Source of the DNA: Vibrio galatheae
GTDB taxonomy: Bacteria > Pseudomonadota > Gammaproteobacteria > Enterobacterales > Vibrionaceae
Direction: 5' to 3'
NCBI RefSeq assembly: GCF_000967545.1
Contig: NZ_JXXV01000039.1
Coordinates: 1 to 44,727, forward strand
Length of the DNA stretch: 44,727 nucleotides
Made by a program: the position numbers and the translations under genes. How positions within the stretch are numbered: position 1 is the first letter of the stretch; each line of letters starts with the position of its first letter. This document shows positions 33,335 through 41,926 of this stretch, piece after piece. The notes under the pieces were generated by a model, which saw nothing but the letters and a program-made list of their open reading frames with translations, made no database searches and was not told the DNA's origin.

Positions 33335-33891
33335 TATAGTTGATACCAGATAGGACCGATTAAATCGCCCATCAAGAAATTGGCAAACTGCAGTACAATG
33401 AACAGCACCAAAACGCTTAAATCGAATCCGCCCATGGCAGGCAGAATTCGGCGAATTGGCGCCAACATAGGTTCGGTCAATTGATGGAAAACGTATTCAA
33501 TTGGACTGCGGCCTTGGCTAACCCAGCTTAAAATTGCACGAATCAACAATACCCAAAACAGCAGTCCACCTGCTGCTTTGATTAGAGCTAAGCCACCAAA
33601 GATGAAAAAGCCGACATCAAAAGCGGCCGCACCACTAGACAAGATAAAAGTCAGTGCGACGAACTTGAGTACACACAGCAGGTAGGCAAACAGCACTGTC
33701 GCAAGGTCGATACTACCAACTGACGGAATCACGCGGCGTAGTGGTGCAACAACAGGTTGGGTTGCCTTGACGATAAATTGAGAAAACGGGTTATAGAAGT
33801 CTGCTCGGGCAGCTTGTAACCAGATACGTAAGATCACCACCATGATGTAGAGATCAAACAGGGTGGAAATCAGAAAACTCATTGAATTCAT
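33334..33891 (-). CDS. yggT: YggT family membrane protein
   Basis: 185-residue inner-membrane protein made of two YGGT repeats, each with the pattern NPFSQFIVKATQPVVAPLRRVIPS (first) and TEPMLAPIRRILPAMGGFDLS (second). About four membrane segments. Proposed links include osmotic or potassium tolerance, unproven here. AAGGG lies before the ATG. Between proC and yggU as in many proteobacteria. Confidence 0.94.
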   Translation of the reverse strand: MNSMSFLISTLFDLYIMVVILRIWLQAARADFYNPFSQFIVKATQPVVAPLRRVIPSVGSIDLATVLFAYLLCVLKFVALTFILSSGAAAFDVGFFIFGGLALIKAAGGLLFWVLLIRAILSWVSQGRSPIEYVFHQLTEPMLAPIRRILPAMGGFDLSVLVLFIVLQFANFLMGDLIGPIWYQL

Positions 33892-33929
33892 AGGTTACCC
33901 TTATTGTCTAGAGCCATATGCTCTGGTCA

Positions 33930-34748
33930 TTAAAATAGTTTTTCCATCTCTTCAGCGCGCGCAACGGCCGCTTGCATGGCTTTGGCTACTATATCTGAAA
34001 GTTGATGTTGATTGAATGTACGTAGCGCTTCCGCCGTTGTGCCGCCTTTAGAGGTGACATTTTCTCGCAGAGTGGACAATTCTGTCTCTGGATTGCCCTC
34101 GACCATACGCGCTGCGCCAAGTGCTGACTGCTGTACGAGTAAGCGCGCGGTTTGTTTGTCAAACCCTTGCGCGATGGCTTCCGCCTGCATTGCTTCCATG
34201 AAGAGGAAGAAGTAGGCAGGGGCGCTACCGGCAGCGGCGATAATATTGTTGATGCCGGATTCTTGCTCTACCCAGCATACCTTGCCGCATGCTTGCATAA
34301 GATTGGCGGCAAAGGCCTTATCTTGTTCAGACACGTTAGCCGGAGCAAATAAACCACTCATGCCTAAACCTAACTGTGACGGCGTGTTTGGCATCACGCG
34401 TACTAGGCTGAGTTCGCTGTCTAGCATTTGGTTAAAGCGTGCGCTTTGAATTCCCGCCGCAATAGAAATCACCAGTTTTTCAGACCAATCGATAGCCTGT
34501 AATGGTTTGCACACTTCTGCCATCATTTGTGGCTTGACTGACAGTACCACCACATCAGCCTCACTAGCCGCTTGGATATTGTCATCAGTGGTACGAATAC
34601 CAAATTCTTGCTCTAGTGGCAGTCGACGTGTTTCTGAAGGCGCTGTCGCAGTGATTAGCTCTGCTGGGTAACCATCGGCAATTAGCCCAGACACGATAGC
34701 TTTAACCATGTTCCCCGCGCCAATAAAGGCAATCTTTTTATGTTCCAT
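33930..34748 (-). CDS. proC: Pyrroline-5-carboxylate reductase
   Basis: 272-residue NADPH-dependent enzyme completing proline synthesis. Nucleotide-binding motif FIGAGNMVKAI at residues 9-19, the VRVMPNTPSQLG segment (about 118-129) and the C-terminal VTSKGGTTAEAL dimer/substrate motif are present. Follows yggS by 23 bases. Confidence 0.97.
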   Translation of the reverse strand: MEHKKIAFIGAGNMVKAIVSGLIADGYPAELITATAPSETRRLPLEQEFGIRTTDDNIQAASEADVVVLSVKPQMMAEVCKPLQAIDWSEKLVISIAAGIQSARFNQMLDSELSLVRVMPNTPSQLGLGMSGLFAPANVSEQDKAFAANLMQACGKVCWVEQESGINNIIAAAGSAPAYFFLFMEAMQAEAIAQGFDKQTARLLVQQSALGAARMVEGNPETELSTLRENVTSKGGTTAEALRTFNQHQLSDIVAKAMQAAVARAEEMEKLF

Positions 34749-34771
34749 TGCTGCTGTGATCCTTTGAATCT

Positions 34772-35488
34772 TTACGCTTTGTTGGTGTAATCTCGTGCGC
34801 CAAATATGGCGGTGCCAATACGTACCATAGTACTGCCGGCTTCAATCGCAGCTTGCATATCTCCGCTCATTCCCATCGACAAGGTGTCGATGTTCTGCTC
34901 AGGAAATCGCTCGGCAAGCTTCTCTTTTAGCTCAGCGAGTTGAGTAAAGGCGGCTAACTGGGAAGCATAATCCGACACGTTGGCCGGAATTGACATCAAT
35001 CCTCTTAAAGTGAGGTTGGGAAGGGTAGAAATCAACTCTGCCAGCTCAAAGATTTCGTTTTCATTGATACCCGATTTAGACAACTCTCCGCTGGTATTAA
35101 CTTGAATCAATACTTGAAGTGGCTGTAGGTCTTGTGGACGTTGTTCACTTAGGCGCTTGGCAATTTTGGCTCTATCTACGGTGTGAACCCAAGCAAAATT
35201 TTCTGCAACGTGGCGCGATTTATTCGACTGTATCGGGCCAATAAAGTGCCATTCAAGCCCAAGTTCGGGATGATGCTGTGAAAAGTAGGCAACTTTGTCG
35301 GTGCCTTCTTGCACGTAGTTTTCGCCGAAACGAACTTGCCCTGCTTGGGCTGCCTCTAATATCGCTTCTACTGGTTTAGTCTTACTGACGGCCAGAAGTT
35401 GCACTGTGTCTCGACCGCGTCCACACTTTTGTTGTGCGCCCTCAATCTGTGAGGTGATCTGTTCAATGTTTTGTTGAATACTAGTCAT
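34772..35488 (-). CDS. yggS: Pyridoxal-phosphate homeostasis protein YggS
   Basis: 238-residue PLPBP/COG0325 protein, a single alanine-racemase-like barrel. LLAVSKTKP (about 31-39) contains the PLP-binding lysine; FGENYVQE and HFIGPIQSNK are family motifs. Not an enzyme in known cases; it buffers PLP and affects amino-acid and keto-acid balance. The start codon lies only 25 bases from pilT on the opposite strand, so each promoter must lie partly within the other gene. Confidence 0.96.
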   Translation of the reverse strand: MTSIQQNIEQITSQIEGAQQKCGRGRDTVQLLAVSKTKPVEAILEAAQAGQVRFGENYVQEGTDKVAYFSQHHPELGLEWHFIGPIQSNKSRHVAENFAWVHTVDRAKIAKRLSEQRPQDLQPLQVLIQVNTSGELSKSGINENEIFELAELISTLPNLTLRGLMSIPANVSDYASQLAAFTQLAELKEKLAERFPEQNIDTLSMGMSGDMQAAIEAGSTMVRIGTAIFGARDYTNKA

Positions 35489-35513
35489 AGCAGATTTTAC
35501 TTAAGGATTTTAA

Positions 35514-36551
35514 ATGGATATCGCCGAATTACTGGATTTTAGTGTAAAGCATAATGCTTCAGATCTACATCTTTCTGCTGGAGTATCTCCAATGGTGCGG
35601 ATAGATGGTGAAGTCAGAAAGCTCGGAGTCCCTGCTTTTAGTCACTCGGATGTACACCGTTTAGTGTTTGAAATTATGAATGATGCGCAGCGCAGTGAAT
35701 TCGAAGAGCGTTTAGAAGTCGACTTTTCATTTGAGTTACCTAATGTCGGTCGATTTCGTGTTAATGCCTTTAATCAAGCGCGCGGTTCGGCAGCGGTGTT
35801 TCGCACTATTCCTACCGAAATTCCCACTTTAGAGCAGCTTGCCGCACCTCAGATCTTCGAAAACATTGCCAATATGGAAAAGGGCTTAGTGTTGGTGACC
35901 GGCCCGACGGGTTCTGGTAAATCGACTACATTAGCGGCGATGGTCGATCATATTAATCGCCATCATAACAAGCACATCCTCACCATCGAAGATCCGATCG
36001 AATTTGTACATAGTAACAATAAGTGTTTGATCAACCAACGTGAAGTACACCGCGATACCCATAGCTTTAACAATGCACTACGCAGTGCGCTGCGTGAAGA
36101 CCCAGACGTTATACTAGTTGGCGAGCTTCGTGACCAAGAAACCATTAGCTTGGCGCTGACTGCTGCGGAAACCGGTCATTTAGTGTTTGGTACCCTGCAC
36201 ACCAGCTCTGCGGCAAAAACCATTGACCGTATTATTGATGTCTTTCCCGGTAGCGATAAGGAGATGGTGCGCTCAATGCTTTCAGAATCTCTACGCGCTG
36301 TGATTGCGCAGAAGTTACTTAAACGGATAGGCGGCGGGCGTGTAGCGTGTCATGAGATCATGATGGCAACACCAGCGATTCGCAACTTGATTCGTGAAGA
36401 TAAAGTGGCGCAGATGTTTTCTGTGATCCAAACCGGCGCTCAACATGGTATGCAAACTATGGAGCAACACGCTAAGCAGTTGATCGCCCAAGGCTTGGTT
36501 GATCAACAAGAAGTGGCGAAGAAAATCGAACTTGAAAGCTCAATGTTCTAA
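35514..36551 (+). CDS. pilT: Type IV pilus retraction ATPase PilT
   Basis: 345-residue hexameric motor that depolymerises type IV pili, giving retraction for twitching and DNA uptake. N-terminal PAS-like domain 1-100; Walker A GPTGSGKST (130-138); Asp box; Walker B ILVGELRD; His box GHLVFGTLHT; the AIRNLIRE motif required for retraction. AAGGA lies 7 bases upstream of the ATG. pilU follows after 21 bases. In vibrios PilT drives chitin-induced DNA uptake and MSHA dynamics. Confidence 0.98.
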   Translation: MDIAELLDFSVKHNASDLHLSAGVSPMVRIDGEVRKLGVPAFSHSDVHRLVFEIMNDAQRSEFEERLEVDFSFELPNVGRFRVNAFNQARGSAAVFRTIPTEIPTLEQLAAPQIFENIANMEKGLVLVTGPTGSGKSTTLAAMVDHINRHHNKHILTIEDPIEFVHSNNKCLINQREVHRDTHSFNNALRSALREDPDVILVGELRDQETISLALTAAETGHLVFGTLHTSSAAKTIDRIIDVFPGSDKEMVRSMLSESLRAVIAQKLLKRIGGGRVACHEIMMATPAIRNLIREDKVAQMFSVIQTGAQHGMQTMEQHAKQLIAQGLVDQQEVAKKIELESSMF

Positions 36552-36572
36552 GCAACAACAAGAGAAGAAATA

Positions 36573-37679
36573 ATGGATATTGATGCGTTTTTGCAGCAAA
36601 TGATCAGCCACAAGGCGTCTGATTTATATATTACCGTTGGGGCGCCTATTCTGTATCGTGTCGATGGCGAACTGAAACAGCAAGGTGACAAGCTATCACA
36701 TGCCATAGTCAACTCTTTGCTTGAAGCCATGATGGATAGCGAGCGTTTGCATGAATATCATGCCACGAAAGAAGCGAACTTTGCCATTGTGCGCCATTTT
36801 GGTCGATTCCGCGTTTCCGCCTTCTATCAGCGCGAACTACCCGGAGCTGTGATTCGCCGTATTGAGAATAAGATCCCGACGTTTGAAGAGCTTAAGTTAC
36901 CGCAAGTATTGCAAGATCTCGCTGTTGCTAAACGAGGGTTGGTGCTGGTCGTTGGAGCGACGGGCTCGGGTAAATCAACTACCTTGGCGGCGATGACAGG
37001 TTATCGAAATAGCCATAGCTCTGGACATATCTTAACCGTAGAAGACCCAATTGAGTTTGTTCATGAACATCAAGGTTGCATCGTCACGCAAAGAGAAGTA
37101 GGGCTTGATACGCAAAGCTACGAAGTGGCACTGAAAAACTCGCTGCGTCAGGCACCGGATATGATTTTGATTGGCGAGATTCGTTCGCGAGAAACGATGG
37201 AGTACGCGATGACTTTTTCTGAAACGGGTCACCTGTGTATGGCGACACTGCATGCCAATAATGCTAACCAAGCGCTAGAGCGCATTCTCCACTTGGTACC
37301 CAAAGAGCAAAAAGAACAGTTTCTGTTTGATTTGTCACTTAATCTACGTGGTGTGATTGGTCAGCAGTTAATTCGAGATAAGAATGGCCAAGGTCGTCAT
37401 GGTGTATTTGAAGTCTTACTTAATAGCCCACGAGTGGCGGATCTGATTCGTCGTGGTGATCTTCATGAGCTTAAAACCACCATGGCAAAATCAGACCAGA
37501 TCGGAATGCAGACTTTCGATCAGGCGCTCTATACGCTGGTTAGTGAAGATAAAATCACCGAAGAAGATGCGATGCATTGTGCCGATTCAGCTAATGATTT
37601 ACGCATCATGCTCAAAACTCAGCGTGGTGATACTCCAAATTCCGGCTCTTTGAGTGGCGTTAAGATTGATATGGATTGA
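36573..37679 (+). CDS. pilU: PilT-dependent retraction ATPase PilU
   Basis: 368-residue PilT paralogue. Walker A GATGSGKST (128-136), Walker B MILIGEIRS, His box GHLCMATLHA and LNSPRVADLIRR near 290. The C-terminal tail is longer and polar, as usual for PilU. It supports PilT under load and does not normally replace it. Same operon as pilT. Confidence 0.96.
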   Translation: MDIDAFLQQMISHKASDLYITVGAPILYRVDGELKQQGDKLSHAIVNSLLEAMMDSERLHEYHATKEANFAIVRHFGRFRVSAFYQRELPGAVIRRIENKIPTFEELKLPQVLQDLAVAKRGLVLVVGATGSGKSTTLAAMTGYRNSHSSGHILTVEDPIEFVHEHQGCIVTQREVGLDTQSYEVALKNSLRQAPDMILIGEIRSRETMEYAMTFSETGHLCMATLHANNANQALERILHLVPKEQKEQFLFDLSLNLRGVIGQQLIRDKNGQGRHGVFEVLLNSPRVADLIRRGDLHELKTTMAKSDQIGMQTFDQALYTLVSEDKITEEDAMHCADSANDLRIMLKTQRGDTPNSGSLSGVKIDMD

Positions 37680-37687
37680 AGTACTTG

Positions 37688-37713
37688 GTTCCTAGAAACC
37701 ACTCTCTAGGAAC
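37688..37713. terminator. Hairpin between pilU and ruvX (weak terminator)
   Basis: Stem GTTCCTAGA (37688-37696) pairs with TCTAGGAAC (37705-37713) across an 8-base loop, just before the ruvX stop. There is no proper T run on either side, so it may be a weak or Rho-assisted end. Confidence 0.45.
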
Positions 37714-38138
37714 TATTCTCCCCACTGCGCTTCAAACCAGCTTTCTAAAATGACCACGGCTGACTGACAATCGACATTACCTTTACTGAGCGCCTTATAG
37801 CCTCCCATTTCAAATAGGTCGGCGCGAGCTTCCATGGTGGAGAGTCTTTCATCATGCAGCTCTACTGGCAGGCCAAAACGACCATGCAGACGATTAGCAA
37901 ATTTTTTCGCTCGCGGGGTAATGGTTTCGAGATCTTTCCCGTAGAGGTCAGTGGGTAGCCCAACCACTAACAGATTCGGCTGCCACTCTTTGATCTGTTT
38001 CTCAATATCGTCCCAGTTTGGAATACCATCGTTAGCTTTAAAAGCTTTAAGTGGTGAAGCGGTCCCTGTGATTTCTTGCCCGATGGCACTACCAATACTT
38101 TTGGTTCCGAAATCAAAGGCCATAATTGTTCTAGACAT
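37713..38138 (-). CDS. ruvX: Putative pre-16S rRNA nuclease / Holliday junction resolvase-like
   Basis: 141-residue RuvC-like nuclease fold (YqgF family). MAFDFGTKSIGSA has the first acidic residue, GLPTDLYG the second region and HDERLSTMEA the third. E. coli YqgF matures the 5' end of 16S rRNA. Follows yqgE by 20 bases. Confidence 0.96.
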   Translation of the reverse strand: MSRTIMAFDFGTKSIGSAIGQEITGTASPLKAFKANDGIPNWDDIEKQIKEWQPNLLVVGLPTDLYGKDLETITPRAKKFANRLHGRFGLPVELHDERLSTMEARADLFEMGGYKALSKGNVDCQSAVVILESWFEAQWGE

Positions 38139-38158
38139 GTTTCTCTTCGTTATCTTTG

Positions 38159-38722
38159 TTAAGCGTGGCCGATATCACTTGATAGTTGTGCAACATCAAT
38201 ACCGAGCATTTGCACCGCTTTTTGCCAACGTTCATTTATGGGTGTATCGAACATTACGTCAGGATCGGCTTCTACGGTGAGCCATGAGTTTTCGGAAAGT
38301 TCGCTTTCCAACTGGCCCGGTTCCCAGCCAGCATAGCCTAACGCGACGATATAGTGGTTAGGCTCGGCTTCAGTGCCAAGCACGCCAAGAATGTCTTTTG
38401 ACGTCGTGACAGAGAGATGATCGGTCATCTTGATGCTAGATTCATACTCATCTTTCGGCTGGTGGAGGATAAAACCGCGATCTTCAGATACGGGGCCACC
38501 ATTGAGTACCGGTTTTTGCAGGCTTTCAGTCATCAACTTTGGCTGTGTCGACTCTACGTCAACCCGCTCTAGCATCTTACCAATAGTGATATCGATAGGA
38601 GCATTAATCATTAAACCCATTGCGCCATCTTCATTGTGCTCACACACATAAATAACACTGCGCTTGAAGTAGGGATCCTTCATCCCCGGCATTGCCACTA
38701 AAAAATGGTTGGTTAGATTCAT
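38159..38722 (-). CDS. yqgE: UPF0301/AlgH family protein YqgE
   Basis: 187 residues, equal to E. coli YqgE. Starts MNLTNHFLVAMPGM with FKRSVIYVCEHNEDGAMGLMIN; GGPVSEDRGFILH and GYAGWEPGQLE are conserved. Function uncertain; homologue AlgH was linked to alginate regulation. The frame is open from GTG 38734, but ATG 38722 has GGGAG 6 bases upstream. Confidence 0.95.
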   Translation of the reverse strand: MNLTNHFLVAMPGMKDPYFKRSVIYVCEHNEDGAMGLMINAPIDITIGKMLERVDVESTQPKLMTESLQKPVLNGGPVSEDRGFILHQPKDEYESSIKMTDHLSVTTSKDILGVLGTEAEPNHYIVALGYAGWEPGQLESELSENSWLTVEADPDVMFDTPINERWQKAVQMLGIDVAQLSSDIGHA

Positions 38723-38774
38723 AAAGACTCCCACTTATAAATGTAGGGCAACGAGCGCCGTTGCCCAAACGCGG

Positions 38775-39722
38775 TTAGGCGTTAAGTCGACGCTCGATAG
38801 CATCCATTAGCTTTCCAGTAATTGACACATCAAATGCAGCCTCGATTTCGCGAATACACGTTGGGCTTGTCACATTGATTTCTGTCAGCTTGTCACCAAT
38901 AACGTCGAGACCTACAAAGATCAGTCCTTTTTCTTTAAGTGTAGGCGCTACTGCCTCAGCGATCTTTTTATCTGTCTCACTAAGTGGTCTTGCTTCGCCT
39001 GTGCCGCCAGCTGCAAGGTTGCCACGAGTTTCACCTTTGGCAGGAATACGAGCTAAGCAGTAAGGCATCGGCTCTCCATCGACAACCAGAATACGTTTAT
39101 CACCATTGCTGATATCTGGGACAAAAGTTTGCGCCATGGCGTAGTTTTGGCCGTGGTTGGTCAGTGTTTCGATAATGACAGAGACATTTGGATCGTTTTC
39201 TTTGACTCGAAAGATTGATGCACCACCCATGCCATCGAGTGGTTTAAGGATTACGTCACCATGCTCTTCACGGAAGGCTTTAATCTTGTCTGCTTTGCGC
39301 GTCACGATAGTGGTCGGTGTGAGCTCAGGGAACCAGGCGGTAAAGAGCTTTTCATTACAATCGCGTAGGCTTTGTGGCTTGTTGACGATCAAAGTGCCTT
39401 GCTCTTCAGCACGCTCAAGGATATAGGTTGCGTAAATGTATTCAGTATCAAACGGAGGATCTTTACGCATCAGGACAGCATCCAGCTCAGACAGTTCGAT
39501 AGTTTGCTCTGATTTGAACTCGTACCAGCCGTTAGGATCTTCTTTTAACTCAACGACTTTGGTATCTGCAATTGCGACACCTTGCTCTAAGTGTAGGTCG
39601 TTCATTTCCATGTAGTGAATCTGATAACCGCGGCGCTGCGCTTCAAGCATCATGGCAAAGCTAGAGTCTTTTTTGATGTTAATGGACGAGATTGGGTCCA
39701 TTACGATACCTAATTTGATCAT
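38775..39722 (-). CDS. gshB: Glutathione synthetase
   Basis: 315-residue ATP-grasp enzyme ligating glycine to gamma-glutamylcysteine. N-terminal domain MIKLGIVMDPISSI; the grasp loop VILKPLDGMGGASIF and the metal-binding end NVTSPTCIREIE are visible. The frame extends upstream to 39743, but ATG 39722 follows GGAG and matches family N-termini. 13 bases after rsmE, with yqgE and ruvX next: the standard gammaproteobacterial order. Confidence 0.98.
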   Translation of the reverse strand: MIKLGIVMDPISSINIKKDSSFAMMLEAQRRGYQIHYMEMNDLHLEQGVAIADTKVVELKEDPNGWYEFKSEQTIELSELDAVLMRKDPPFDTEYIYATYILERAEEQGTLIVNKPQSLRDCNEKLFTAWFPELTPTTIVTRKADKIKAFREEHGDVILKPLDGMGGASIFRVKENDPNVSVIIETLTNHGQNYAMAQTFVPDISNGDKRILVVDGEPMPYCLARIPAKGETRGNLAAGGTGEARPLSETDKKIAEAVAPTLKEKGLIFVGLDVIGDKLTEINVTSPTCIREIEAAFDVSITGKLMDAIERRLNA

Positions 39723-39735
39723 GTATTTTCTCCGT

Positions 39736-40467
39736 TTAACCAAGATCGCCGAAACGAACTTGCAGGGCTGTAATTGCCGTTAGCGCTGCTGTTTCCGTAC
39801 GTAAAACGCGTGGCCCAAGCAACGTCTCTTCAAATTTGTAATTTTCTGTCATGCTGATTTCTTCGCTAGACAATCCACCCTCCGGTCCAATCAGCAAACG
39901 GACTTTTTCTACCGGTGTCGGTAGCGTATTGATGGAGTATTTGGCTCTTGGGTGTAAGTTGAGCTTCAATCCGTCGTACTCTTCGCTGCACCAATCTTCG
40001 AGCTGCATAATAGGGCGAATGTCAGGGATGGTATTGCGGCCGCACTGTTCACAGGCGCTGATGGCGATTTTCTGCCATTGCGCGAGTTTTTTCTCAAAGC
40101 GTTTATGATCGAGTTTTACCCCGCAACGTTCCGATATTAGAGGTGTGATAGTGTTAACACCCAATTCCACTGATTTCTGAATCGTAAACTCCATTTTGTC
40201 ACCACGAGAAATGACCTGACCGAGATGGAGGTCGAGTGGTGATTCAGAGCTGCGCTCAACTCGTTCGGTGACTTCTACTTCAACCGACTTCTTGGTTATC
40301 TGCGAAATGGTTGCTGGAAACTCGGCACCACTACCGTCAAACAGCAGTACATCTTGCCCCTCTTTCATGCGCAGCACACGGCCAATATGACCTGCCGCAT
40401 CATCGCTGAGCATTAGAGCGCCTAACTGGGTAATGGCTTGAGGGTGATAAATTCGTGGGATTCGCAT
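39736..40467 (-). CDS. rsmE: 16S rRNA (uracil1498-N3)-methyltransferase
   Basis: 243-residue SPOUT methyltransferase, same length as E. coli RsmE. PUA-like N-terminal domain (about 1-70, MRIPRIYHP, HIGRVLRM), then the SPOUT knot with LLIGPEGGLSSEE and LGPRVLRTETA near the C-terminus, which bind SAM. The frame reaches 40536, but ATG 40467 gives the family start; GGAAG is 10 bases upstream. Confidence 0.97.
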   Translation of the reverse strand: MRIPRIYHPQAITQLGALMLSDDAAGHIGRVLRMKEGQDVLLFDGSGAEFPATISQITKKSVEVEVTERVERSSESPLDLHLGQVISRGDKMEFTIQKSVELGVNTITPLISERCGVKLDHKRFEKKLAQWQKIAISACEQCGRNTIPDIRPIMQLEDWCSEEYDGLKLNLHPRAKYSINTLPTPVEKVRLLIGPEGGLSSEEISMTENYKFEETLLGPRVLRTETAALTAITALQVRFGDLG

Positions 40468-40546
40468 TGTGTTTCGACTTCCAGCAACAGGATTTGAGAT
40501 AACCTCTAACATGGATGCTTTGTTAGTAAAAAACAAGGGTTATAGA

Positions 40547-40573
40547 GAGTTTCCAGTTATTTACTGGAAACTC
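40547..40573 (-). terminator. Hairpin downstream of dns
   Basis: A perfect 11-bp stem (GAGTTTCCAGT 40547-40557 with 40563-40573) and a 5-base loop lie 9 bases beyond the dns stop. The following minus-strand bases are not a T run until about 12 bases later. It may protect the dns transcript end or act with Rho. Confidence 0.5.
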
Positions 40574-40581
40574 GGATTAAG

Positions 40582-41283
40582 CTATAGCGCCTGGCAGGCT
40601 GAGTGGACAAATGTGTTGTGATTGCCTTGCACTTTGGCGATGCGTTTATCGCGTTCACATTCCCATTTATCAACGGGATAAGTTTTGTTCCATGCGCTCA
40701 TCAATTGAGTTTGTTGTTTCGATAGCTTGAACCCATATTCTTGGCTCATATATAGATAAGTGCGCGCGATTGAACCTTTAGCGCGATCCGGCGGCATAAC
40801 CTTACGCTGCTTAAAGTTAACTTGCATCTCGCAGCGTCCATAGCTGACGCCATCCATACCATTCCACTGGCTAAAGTTATAGTTAGAACGGTCGCCGTTG
40901 ACTTCACCTATTGCCGGAGTGAGGTTGTGTAAATCGGCTTCCATCTGACGAAAAGTTTGGTCGCTTTTAGTACAGTTTTTTCGCCCACCGCTTTGCCAGC
41001 ATTGACGCTGGTGGCCAAATTGCCAGGCAGGAACCACATGCTCCCATTCAATACGTGATGCGCGTTTTTGTTGTTTACGAACCTGATAACCGCAAGAGGC
41101 TAAATCAGGAACCCCTTTACGTCCTTGCCATTGAATATCACAGCCACAGTAAAAGCTGGTTGGGTGATCGGCGTAAATTTTTATCGCTTCTTTCTTCGCT
41201 TGACTAAAAGAAGTAGGAGGGGCGGCAAACGCGGTTGTGCTGAATATGAGTGCGGAGACAGACAGCCAAAAAGATTTTTTCAT
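40582..41283 (-). CDS. dns: Secreted/periplasmic endonuclease I (Dns/EndA family)
   Basis: 233 residues with a signal peptide 1-20 (ending AFA). Endonuclease I fold: IEWEHVVPAWQFG holds the catalytic histidine, and EVNGDRSNYNFSQW the metal region. Eight or so cysteines suggest disulphides. The Vibrio enzymes Dns and Vvn are periplasmic or extracellular, degrade DNA and limit natural transformation; dns is known to be repressed by HapR in V. cholerae. Start is ATG 41283 (a TTG lies two codons earlier). Single gene. A possible LuxR/HapR-type site lies upstream. Confidence 0.95.
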   Translation of the reverse strand: MKKSFWLSVSALIFSTTAFAAPPTSFSQAKKEAIKIYADHPTSFYCGCDIQWQGRKGVPDLASCGYQVRKQQKRASRIEWEHVVPAWQFGHQRQCWQSGGRKNCTKSDQTFRQMEADLHNLTPAIGEVNGDRSNYNFSQWNGMDGVSYGRCEMQVNFKQRKVMPPDRAKGSIARTYLYMSQEYGFKLSKQQTQLMSAWNKTYPVDKWECERDKRIAKVQGNHNTFVHSACQAL

Positions 41284-41359
41284 GCTCAAGTATTAGATAA
41301 GTAGTAGTAACTACAGTCTAACACGCACTTATTTTATCTATTAGTGATGGTTTAATTAA

Positions 41360-41860
41360 TTAAGACAACTGTTTACCAGTAAAGCTTAGCGACTGCTGAC
41401 ACTGTTGGCAGCGATAGCTTGCTTGGTTGCGCACCACTTTATTGTGACGACGAATTGATAGTGGGTAGACTCTGCAAGCACAAATGTACTCGAAGGTCTT
41501 GCCTTGTACGGACGCCACTTCAAAGCTGTGTGTTGTTTTGGCTGGCACTTTGAATACGGATTCCATTATCCCTTGCCACTCTTTTCCGTGTGGGCGTACT
41601 CGGCCATAGACTTGATAAGTGATGAGATGGGCAATTTCGTGAGGAATGACTTCATGCAAGAAGGCTTGCTGATTTTCTTTAAACAGGATCGGGTTGAGGC
41701 GTATCTCGTTGAGTTGCAGGTAGGCTTTGCCCGCGGCTTTGCCACGTAGCTTAAAACTGAGCTGGGGCACAGAAAAAGAACGATCTAAGGTCTTAGAGGC
41801 AATAGCAATGAACTCTGCCATGACCTTTTTTGCTCGGTATTCCAGTTCTAAGTCCAACAT
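41360..41860 (-). CDS. sprT: SprT-family zinc-binding protein
   Basis: About 166 residues. The SprT-like metallopeptidase core contains HEIAH (zinc ligands and catalytic glutamate) after HEVIPHE, and GRVRPHGKEW. A C-terminal zinc ribbon has CACR and CQQC cysteines. Related to SPRTN, which removes DNA-protein cross-links in eukaryotes; the bacterial role is unsettled. Several starts are possible (TTG 41869, ATG 41860, TTG 41857); I use ATG. Separated from the upstream membrane gene by a terminator. Confidence 0.92.
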   Translation of the reverse strand: MLDLELEYRAKKVMAEFIAIASKTLDRSFSVPQLSFKLRGKAAGKAYLQLNEIRLNPILFKENQQAFLHEVIPHEIAHLITYQVYGRVRPHGKEWQGIMESVFKVPAKTTHSFEVASVQGKTFEYICACRVYPLSIRRHNKVVRNQASYRCQQCQQSLSFTGKQLS

Positions 41861-41870
41861 CAACTCCAAT

Positions 41871-41895
41871 AAAAACGCCCCTAAAGCTAGGGGCG
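41871..41895 (-). terminator. Terminator after the DUF2189 gene
   Basis: Stem CGCCCCTA (41876-41883) pairs with 41888-41895 around a 4-base loop, followed on the minus strand by TTTTT (41871-41875). It overlaps the sprT leader. Confidence 0.85.
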
Positions 41896-41926
41896 AATCA
41901 TATACTGGTTGAGTGTGTTGTGCGAC

